DNA of 34,400 bases, taken from contig NZGD01000031.1 of NCBI GenBank assembly GCA_002690925.1, positions 1 to 34,400 on the forward strand, written 5' to 3'. Both the position numbers and the translations under genes were made by a program. Position 1 is the first letter of the stretch. Each line of letters begins with the position of its first letter. This stretch comes from Rhodopirellula sp. (GTDB lineage Bacteria; Planctomycetota; Planctomycetia; Pirellulales; Pirellulaceae). The notes under the pieces are model-generated. The model searched no databases and was not told the DNA's origin. It saw only the letters and a program-made list of their open reading frames with translations. Below, in pieces: positions 1 to 6,037 of this stretch.

Positions 1-60
1 CCATTTTGCAATCCGTAGTGTCCAGAACACTTCAAAGTCGGAATCGAGAAAATCTTTCAT
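1..60 (-). CDS. Possible 5' end of an unknown gene running off the left edge
   Basis: On the minus strand an ATG at 60-58 opens a frame that stays open to the window edge and reads MKDFLDSDFEVFWTLRIAKW. An AAGGG stretch lies about ten bases upstream and could act as a ribosome binding site. Only 20 residues are visible, so no family can be named. It lies downstream of a minus-strand terminator-like hairpin, so it would need its own promoter. It could be a chance open frame. Confidence 0.28.
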   Translation of the reverse strand, partial: MKDFLDSDFEVFWTLRIAKW

Positions 61-167
61 GTCGCCGTGCCCTTGCCTAATGTGTTGTCTGTCTGGCGAA
101 CAGTTTACCACCATCCCGAGAGTTTCTTTTGTGCCGGCCTGACCGTCAAAAACCCCCAAATAATGAC

Positions 168-206
168 AAAAAAACCCGCAAGAGAACGGCTACATTCTCA
201 AGCGGG
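168..206 (-). terminator. Rho-independent terminator, minus strand
   Basis: CCCGCAAGAGAA at 175-186 and TTCTCAAGCGGG at 195-206 form a 12-bp stem with two central mismatches and an 8-base loop. Read on the minus strand, the stem ends in GCGGG and is followed directly by a run of seven T (plus-strand A run 168-174). The plus-strand side has no T run, so the terminator works leftward. Confidence 0.7.
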
Positions 207-306
207 CTTCTCGACATTGCTGCCGAAGACCGTAGAGGCTTCAGGCTTAGGAGGCTCGCCCGTGTTTTGTTGGTGATATGTGTTTGCTTTGGCGTATTGT
301 GAAAAC

Positions 307-325
307 GGGGTACAAACTGGGGTAC
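307..325. repeat. Phased direct repeat GGGGTAC x2
   Basis: GGGGTAC occurs at 307-313 and again at 319-325, a 12-bp period. The core GGGGTA also appears in inverted orientation at 374-379, as the 3' acceptor strand of the tRNA-like element. Short phased repeats beside a tRNA 3' end can be integrase arm-type sites, but no integrase gene is in the window, so the role is inference. Confidence 0.4.
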
Positions 326-333
326 GCTAATGC

Positions 334-368
334 AAAAAGCCCCTAAAACATTACGTTCCAGAGGCTTT
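334..368 (-). terminator. Terminator immediately 3' of the tRNA-like element
   Basis: AAAGCCCCTAAAAC (336-349) and GTTCCAGAGGCTTT (355-368) form an imperfect stem of about 14 positions around a 5-base loop. On the minus strand the stem ends in GGGGC followed by TTTTT (plus-strand A run 334-338). It starts only about five bases after the 3' end of the minus-strand tRNA-like sequence, which is where a terminator for that transcript would sit. Confidence 0.6.
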
Positions 369-372
369 AAGG

Positions 373-442
373 ATACCCCGCAAGGACTCGAACCTTGAAT
401 TACTGAACCAAAACGAATGCTCCATGAACGACCTTGGCAGTA
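373..442 (-). pseudogene. Degenerate tRNA-like element, best read as tRNA-Gln (anticodon TTG)
   Basis: On the minus strand the T arm is perfect: stem CAAGG/CCTTG around loop TTCGAGT. It is followed by a 7-base acceptor strand CGGGGTA and TCCT in place of an encoded CCA. The anticodon loop reads TTTTGGT, giving anticodon TTG (Gln). The 5' half is poor. In the D stem GGTC/GAGC three of four positions pair. In the anticodon stem ATTCG/TCAGT four of five pair, two as wobbles. In the acceptor TACTGCC/CGGGGTA five of seven pair, one as a wobble. The total length of about 70 nt is short for a tRNA. It may be a decayed tRNA, or the 3' half of a tRNA duplicated as an integration site next to unrelated sequence that folds loosely. 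Confidence 0.5.
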
Positions 443-1318
443 AATTCTACACTTTCACTGGCGAAAAAACTTCACATCTCCTTGTTGTTCAAACACATTG
501 GCTGTACTATCTACACTCAAGCGGAATGGAAATGTAAGGATTACAGCTTTTCCGTTGTTTCTGCAGAGAGATGCGGGAGCAGGATGAAAGAATGGATCCG
601 TTTTGGTCGGTAGATTTGGGTTATCACGGGGAGAACTCTGGTACATGCCACTGCTGCACAAGTCATCCTGCTCTTTTGCATCTACGCTGAATCCGCCGCC
701 TTATGCTCAGGAGGTGTGCATCCTTTGCACTTTGCTGGGCCCGTCGGAGCGGTCTAAACGGAGTTTCTGTTCTGTTACCGATGATTTAGCAACGCGCCCA
801 ATCGTCTGGCACGGAAAAGTAAGTCAGCACAGTGGTCTAGGCGAGGATATCAAGCCTCACTCCCTTTAGGGTGGGGCCTACGTGTTTCTGTATTGGCTCG
901 TAAACTGACACAGATTGCATCCCAGTTATTGAATGCAAACTGCATTCTTCGCGGCTTGTCCGACCAGGTAATTGACATGTCAGGTTTGGTTCTGAAATGG
1001 TCATTCTCATTGTGTCTTGTCGCGAGAGCGTTGCGACCAAGTCAGTTTCAGGTAACTCACACCCTCGAGTGAGGAGCAATGATGGGCGTTTGGTCTTTGG
1101 TGGGATTCATTCAACCCTCATCACAAACGCACTTAATGTCCGTGGCAATTGAGATCGGAGAGGCCGTTTGTGTGTGCATGGGAAAGTCCCCTTTCATGAA
1201 ACGGTTGAATTTCGCGCCCCAAGGTCTTAGCTTTCCGGCCCAGATCACGACGGCGTAGACTTGCATCGCCCGTGTTTCTTACGTCCCAAAGCCCATGTTC
1301 GCATAATGAGGTGTTACG
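443..1318. other. Long stretch without a convincing gene
   Basis: Short open frames exist on both strands (for example 603-869 plus and 837-1079 minus). They lack good ribosome binding sites, have composition unlike real proteins and resemble no family I recognise. Together with the tRNA-like remnant to the left, the stretch looks like decayed or foreign DNA. I see no transposase, CRISPR repeat or intact RNA gene in it. Confidence 0.5.
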
Positions 1319-1723
1319 ATGAAAGTCAAGCTGAATCTAGACTTGGACATTGAGTTAACCGCAGATGGAAAAAAGGTTCTGTTTTCTGAACTCTTACAGA
1401 CCGCCCAGACGGTTGCAGCGCATGCGACAGAACGCGTCGTTGATGAAGTCGCGGAGTCTACGACCAAAAAGCACTCAACACAGACTGGCCCAGACAACAC
1501 GCGAAGTGGTGCGAATGAGAAAGTAGATGCCAGTGCCGCGTCAAATCCCAACGCATGTTTAAATTCAAGCGAGAGTCCAGGCCGCACTGCGACCCATGTG
1601 GATCCACCCACCCTGCATCCGCTTGGAAGCGTTGTTTGTGAGTTGCTCCATTGCGTTGCGGACCTAGCACAGACTCCCCAAAACAATACTTTCGATAGCT
1701 TGAAGGACGGCGTTCCTAAGTGA
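1319..1723 (+). CDS. Small hypothetical protein (134 aa)
   Basis: I do not recognise this protein. The ATG is preceded by GAGGTG at 1308-1313 with five bases of spacing, a strong ribosome binding site that fixes the start. The first 45 residues (MKVKLNLDLDIELTADGKK, then a helical LFSELLQTAQTV stretch) look like a folded acidic N-terminus. Residues about 46-100 are rich in Ser, Thr, Asn and Ala and probably disordered, and the C-terminus contains a short Leu/Cys-rich helix. There is no signal peptide or membrane segment. Its last four bases overlap the possible start of the next ORF, suggesting a two-gene unit. It sits in the accessory-looking left part of the window. The opposite-strand frame 1279-1686 is judged to be its shadow. 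Confidence 0.55.
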   Translation: MKVKLNLDLDIELTADGKKVLFSELLQTAQTVAAHATERVVDEVAESTTKKHSTQTGPDNTRSGANEKVDASAASNPNACLNSSESPGRTATHVDPPTLHPLGSVVCELLHCVADLAQTPQNNTFDSLKDGVPK

Positions 1724-1956
1724 GGCTGAGAAACGCAGGAGAGCAGTTGTTCTCCCGAGTGTTATCAATTGATGAACTGCAAGTGCAGATTGACAACATA
1801 GTGGAATGCTGTTGTTTCTTAGCGATGAAAATTAGTCGTGCAAGAGTCTTTGCCGATTCATTCATTGGGGCCGATAAACAGACCATTACGAGCACTGCGT
1901 TTCGTTCGCTTCAGCGAGACCTTGTGGGATCCTCTCTCTATCGCAATAGGCATTAG
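1720..1956 (+). CDS. Possible small hypothetical protein, GTG start overlapping the previous ORF
   Basis: A GTG at 1720 overlaps the stop of the preceding ORF as GTGA, so translation could be coupled. The 78-residue product has a helical middle (LSIDELQVQIDNIVECCCF) and a basic C-terminus. No family is recognised, and there is no independent ribosome binding site. It may be a genuine coupled partner, a remnant of a longer gene, or chance. Confidence 0.3.
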   Translation: MRLRNAGEQLFSRVLSIDELQVQIDNIVECCCFLAMKISRARVFADSFIGADKQTITSTAFRSLQRDLVGSSLYRNRH

Positions 1957-2225
1957 AGCGAGGCTGAAGGTGCGACGCGGCCCTCTTCGCTGACTAGACC
2001 TTTTTTTCCAGAAAAGAGCCCTCACTGGGCTAAATCTTGTAGAAATGTTTGCTATTGCCAGTGGTGGTTGCTATACCGCTAGGGGCGCAAAACCCAGTGT
2101 GCAGGCAAGGACGCAGCAACAAACGCGTACCGGATGCAAAAATTTGCGATGCGGGCCCCTCGGATTCCTCATGATCTTGGGGCATTCGTTCCCACCTACT
2201 GTCCACCGTGGCGTTGGAGTTCAGC

Positions 2226-3314
2226 ATGCCTGACATCGACAAGTATCTATCCGCAATTCAGAAAAATGAGGGTTCCGACCTGCACATTAGCACCGGTTCG
2301 CCACCGATCCTTCGTGTGCACGGCACCATGGCGCCCTTGAAAGCAACCCCGCTTGAATCTGAAAAGGTTCAGGCTTTGCTTGACCCGATCATGACCGAAA
2401 CAGCCCGGCGGAACTTTGCAGAGACCGGCGACGCTGATTGGGCATATGACCTAAAGGGTATCGCACGGTTTCGATGCAACGCATTTCAGGACCGAAGAGG
2501 CCCGGGAGCAGTCTTTCGAATCATTCCAAATGACTTCATGACTGCGGAGGACCTTCAACTACCGGAAGCTGTACTCAAACTTTGCACACTTCCCAAAGGC
2601 CTGGTCTTGGTCACAGGCCCCACGGGGTCAGGCAAGAGCACAACTTTGACGGCAATGATTGACTATATCAATCAAAGACGGACAGATCATGTCATCACCA
2701 TCGAAGATCCAATTGAATTTGTCCATGAAAACAAGAAGTGCCTGATCAACCAGCGGGAAGTTCATACCCACACCGAATCCTTTTCCCGGGCACTGCGGGC
2801 GGCCCTTCGTGAGGATCCAGACATCGTACTGGTTGGGGAGATGAGAGATCTTGAAACGACCCACATTGCGATTGAAACTGCCGAGACTGGCCACCTTGTC
2901 TTTGGAACCTTGCATACCACCACAGCAGCATCTACCGTGGATCGCATTATCGATCAATTCCCTGCAGATAGGCAGGCACAGATCAGGACCATGTTGGCCA
3001 GTAGTCTGAAGGGCATTGTTGCGCAGACTCTATGTAAGCGTCCCTCCAAGGGACGGATTGCCGCGCTCGAAGTGTTGATCGTCAACAACGCCATTTCGAA
3101 CCAGATTCGTGAAGGCAAAACCTTCCAAATTGAATCTGGCATGCAGGTGGGAAGAAAAGAAGGCAACATGTTGATGAATGATGCGTTGGTTCAGCATGTA
3201 GTCGATAAAAACATTTCGCCAGAAGAAGCGGTGCATCGGTCCTTGCAACGCGCCGATTTGATTGACAAATTCTCTGCCAAAGGGATCGAATTCGTCCCGG
3301 AACAAGATGTTTAA
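2226..3314 (+). CDS. pilT: PilT-like type IV pilus retraction ATPase
   Basis: This is a hexameric cytoplasmic ATPase of the GspE/PilT family that would power pilus retraction. The N-terminal PAS-like domain carries the family signature GSDLHISTGSPPILRVHG (about residues 16-33). Walker A is GPTGSGKS at about 131-138. The Asp box ITIEDPIEF is at about 157-165, Walker B with DPDIVLVGEMRDLET at about 197-211, and the His box TGHLVFGTLHT follows. The C-terminal AIRNLIREGK-like helix reads AISNQIREGK, a small departure from the PilT consensus. I start at ATG 2226 because TTGGAG sits six bases upstream. A GTG at 2208 would add six residues without a comparable site. The 362 residues fit PilT (about 345-380). 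No pilB, pilC or pilin gene is nearby, so its partners are elsewhere. Confidence 0.9.
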   Translation: MPDIDKYLSAIQKNEGSDLHISTGSPPILRVHGTMAPLKATPLESEKVQALLDPIMTETARRNFAETGDADWAYDLKGIARFRCNAFQDRRGPGAVFRIIPNDFMTAEDLQLPEAVLKLCTLPKGLVLVTGPTGSGKSTTLTAMIDYINQRRTDHVITIEDPIEFVHENKKCLINQREVHTHTESFSRALRAALREDPDIVLVGEMRDLETTHIAIETAETGHLVFGTLHTTTAASTVDRIIDQFPADRQAQIRTMLASSLKGIVAQTLCKRPSKGRIAALEVLIVNNAISNQIREGKTFQIESGMQVGRKEGNMLMNDALVQHVVDKNISPEEAVHRSLQRADLIDKFSAKGIEFVPEQDV

Positions 3315-3530
3315 AGGATGTATTTAAGCCAGCCAATCTACCACCCCACATCGCGTCAGATATTTGTAGCGAAAGCGGTGCCCCTTTGCTGGTCACCACG
3401 AAAATTTGCTCGAGTGTAAAAACCTTCAGGTAGATGGTTTCTTGCCGTCAACCCGGCTTCTGCAACGCATTTGCACGGACAAAACCCATTCTACGCTCAA
3501 TGAAGCGAACGTCTGGAAAAATGTTCCTAT

Positions 3531-4007
3531 TCATTGGCATTGTTTTTTTGAATCCGTCACGCGCCATGAATAGACAGCCAAAGGTAAGTAGATGACGGTG
3601 GCTATCCACTGAACCGTTGTACTTTGATTGTAACGTCGATGGGCTGCATCAAACTTATCGCGATCCGTAATGATCATTTCTTTTGCATCAATCACCCCAT
3701 CAAGTTGTGAGTGAACAACAAAGAGCGCAACCAGAGCCAAAGAAAGAATCAAGGTCAATCCAAATAGGGATAAACCCAGCCGTCTGGATTGCCTTGCAAT
3801 GCTTATGTCATTGACAAGCATTAGCGGCAGCGTGCATGCACCAAGTATTTGCAAAACGATGGTCACCTTCTGGGTGATAAGGCCTCCGTCCAGTGGATCA
3901 TTCAGCACCATATGAATGATTCGAACAACGAAACCCGTATAAAACGTAAGGCCACCCCAGTACAAAGCGAACATTAAGATGAATGCAATTCGAGCAAACA
4001 TTCGCAT
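3531..4007 (-). CDS. DUF4149-like integral membrane protein
   Basis: The protein has four predicted membrane helices: a first with the YWGGLTFYTGFVV motif, a second after TQKVT, a third (LSLFGLTLILSLALVALFVV) and a fourth near the C-terminus (VQWIATVIYLPLAVYSW). The layout and the motifs YWGGLTFY, TQKVT, HSQLD and TVQWIA resemble DUF4149-type proteins of unknown biochemical function. I place the start at the ATG ending at 4007, because AAGGA lies eight bases upstream. Upstream in-frame starts at 4016 (ATG) and 4034 (GTG) have worse spacing. The gene is convergent with pilT and stands alone. Confidence 0.65.
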   Translation of the reverse strand: MRMFARIAFILMFALYWGGLTFYTGFVVRIIHMVLNDPLDGGLITQKVTIVLQILGACTLPLMLVNDISIARQSRRLGLSLFGLTLILSLALVALFVVHSQLDGVIDAKEMIITDRDKFDAAHRRYNQSTTVQWIATVIYLPLAVYSWRVTDSKKQCQ

Positions 4008-4429
4008 TTCTGTCATCCTTTGTAAATCTTTCACATCAAGTCTGCTCGCGTTGAGACTTTGTTATTCCGTAAGTTTTACACAGTGGACTTCACATCAATG
4101 AAATGCAAAGTAACCAGGGTCTGGGCTTCGGTCTGGTTCGCAAACCAAATTGCTGAGAATATCCATTATCAAGGTCATGGAAGTTAACCTCCACCAAGGT
4201 ACATCACTTTGTTGAATCCTACGCGAAGTACGCATGCACGTGAATGGACTGTCCTATTCTTAGCGATGAGAACCGGTTTGTAGCCATGGAGGTAAATCGC
4301 TTTTTGTAGACCGGACACAGGATGCCAGGCCTCGTCCCCTCAAGTGCACGAGGTACCCGCAGCTCTCTCAGGAAGCGTTCCAAGACAGTGCACGGCGCAA
4401 CTGGAGAACCAAACACGACTGGATTCATT
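4008..4429. other. Non-coding stretch, nothing recognised
   Basis: The only open frame of note (4219-4428, minus) has no ribosome binding site and an unconvincing composition. It begins just after the stop of the small ORF 4430-4681 and might be a decayed continuation of it. I see no RNA gene or repeat here. Confidence 0.4.
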
Positions 4430-4681
4430 TCAAGCTAACGACCCAACGTGAGCACCATGTATCGTGTCGGGAGTGTTGAAGCCCGCCCATTCGTATTTGA
4501 CCTCTGGCACACGAGGTGCCGTGATTCCCGCTGTCTCGTCGTCGGAAGATGCGTAATGCCCCTTCTTCTCCTTGTCGAAGAAGCCAACTTCTGCCGTCGG
4601 AAATCTGGAGTCCATTTTCAGACAGGAAGCCGAGTGGATCGTGAACGCCGGATTGCAATCCGTCAATGATTTGCGTCTCAT
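4430..4681 (-). CDS. Possible small ORF translationally coupled to the DUF1552 gene
   Basis: An ATG at 4681-4679 overlaps the TGA of the DUF1552 gene (ATGA), the typical geometry of coupled translation. The 83-codon frame has a plausible codon pattern (frequent GAC, TTC, AAG, ATC). It gives a mostly soluble product with an acidic middle (FFDKEKKGHYASSDDE) and an aromatic C-terminal third. No family, signal peptide or membrane segment is recognised. It may be a real accessory of the secreted DUF1552/DUF1592 pair, a remnant of a longer gene, or chance. Confidence 0.35.
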   Translation of the reverse strand: MRRKSLTDCNPAFTIHSASCLKMDSRFPTAEVGFFDKEKKGHYASSDDETAGITAPRVPEVKYEWAGFNTPDTIHGAHVGSLA

Positions 4682-6018
4682 GCTAAGACATCGGTCATTT
4701 CGCCAGTACTATCTCCGAAACCCTCGTCGCTTGCACCAAGTTGATGAAGGACCGTGGCGTAAAGATTTGAAAGACGCATCTCTCGCTCATTATATTTCAA
4801 ATACTGCCCATGCGTCAGTCCGAGCCCACGTCCACCCGCAAGTAAAAGCGGGTAATTATGGTTGTTGTGTGTTTTGCTGTTACTTGAACCATAAAGCACA
4901 ACGGTCCGGTCAAGTAATGTTCCGTCCCCCTCCTTCGTGGCGTTCAATCGGCTCAAAAATGCTGCATGGTTTTGTGCAAGAAACTGATCAAAGCGGCCAA
5001 GTTTTTCAAACCCGCCGGGCTTGCCAGCACCGTGAGCCAAGCCGTGCCAGTTCGGAGAAAGTCCGATACAGCTTGGGAATGCATTGGCGATGGTAGTCGC
5101 TCCAGCAACCTGGCCGATCATATAAGTAGCCACTCGGGTTGAATCAGTCTGAAACGCCAGATACATAAGTTCGTAAATGGCCTTGATGTATTCGATCGGC
5201 CCTTGCTGTGTTGCATCAGCGTTCAGAGAGTCTCTTGAAACTTCGGGTTTCGGGACATCAAGCCAAGCTTCTGCACGTTCAACACGCTGCTCAACGGCGC
5301 GAACTGAGGACAGATACTCATCAAACTTGCGTTGATCGTTAGCGCCTAAGTTTCGGTTCAGTTGTCTTGAGTGTTCGAGAACGCGGTCCAGCAGACTGCT
5401 GGTATTTCGTAGTTGTTGACGTTGTTGCAAACGGGACCCGCCCACATCCTTGGCAAAAAGACGAGCAAAGATCTGGGCAGGGCTTGATAATGCCGGTATG
5501 GGGCGACCTTCCTGCGAAAAGGACAAGGTGCATGAACGCGTCGGCTCCCCAACACCACCATCACTCGAGAGCGTGAGGGACCGAAAACGCGTATCAGCCC
5601 CGTTAAGCTGAGCAATTCTTTGGTCCAGTGAAATTGTGTTGGTGAATTCACCGTTCTTCATCAACGCACCGGTAAGATAAATGTCACCGGTATCGTGACC
5701 GCCCATTGCCCAACCATTGGGATGAGAGATTCCTCCAATCACCGTAACGTTGTTGCGAAGCGGTTCGAGGGACTTCAGCACGTTGGTGAATTTGAAATCT
5801 TTACCTTCTCCTGTTGGGAACCAACCCCATTGACGATTCGGGTCATCTTCACGCGGCACCGCAACACCGAAGGGAAAGTAAACAGAGCAAAACCGCTTTG
5901 GAAGGCTGGCCGAAGTATTACCACCCCAGGCCATTGCTTCCATCCAAGGTAGAGCCATGGTAGCGCCCACACCGCGAAGTAATGCACGGCGTTCAATTTG
6001 CCAAGGTTTTTTTGTCAT
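4678..6018 (-). CDS. DUF1552 family protein, Tat-type exported
   Basis: A 446-residue member of the DUF1552 family, which is common in planctomycetes and has no settled biochemical function. The N-terminus has an arginine pair followed by a hydrophobic stretch (ERRALLRGVGATMALPWMEA, about residues 9-28), as in a Tat signal, so export in folded form is likely. Family-like motifs include VYFPFGVAVP, HDTGDIYLTGA, SLDQRIAQ and VVLYGSSNS followed by a His/Asn-rich segment and PLLLAGG. It follows the DUF1592 cytochrome gene by 19 bases with an AGGC site before the ATG. The two genes form the usual planctomycete pair and are presumably co-transcribed. The length is normal. Confidence 0.88.
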   Translation of the reverse strand: MTKKPWQIERRALLRGVGATMALPWMEAMAWGGNTSASLPKRFCSVYFPFGVAVPREDDPNRQWGWFPTGEGKDFKFTNVLKSLEPLRNNVTVIGGISHPNGWAMGGHDTGDIYLTGALMKNGEFTNTISLDQRIAQLNGADTRFRSLTLSSDGGVGEPTRSCTLSFSQEGRPIPALSSPAQIFARLFAKDVGGSRLQQRQQLRNTSSLLDRVLEHSRQLNRNLGANDQRKFDEYLSSVRAVEQRVERAEAWLDVPKPEVSRDSLNADATQQGPIEYIKAIYELMYLAFQTDSTRVATYMIGQVAGATTIANAFPSCIGLSPNWHGLAHGAGKPGGFEKLGRFDQFLAQNHAAFLSRLNATKEGDGTLLDRTVVLYGSSNSKTHNNHNYPLLLAGGRGLGLTHGQYLKYNEREMRLSNLYATVLHQLGASDEGFGDSTGEMTDVLA

Positions 6019-6037
6019 CAGTATGCCTGCTAGGTGC

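Noticed and set aside
603..869. Plus-strand 88-codon frame and the overlapping minus-strand frame at 837-1079
   Set aside because: Non-ATG or unsupported starts, Cys/Ser/Arg-heavy composition and no family resemblance; most likely chance frames in decayed DNA.
1279..1686. Minus-strand 135-codon frame opposite the ORF at 1319-1723
   Set aside because: The plus-strand frame has a strong ribosome binding site and better composition; this one is its shadow.
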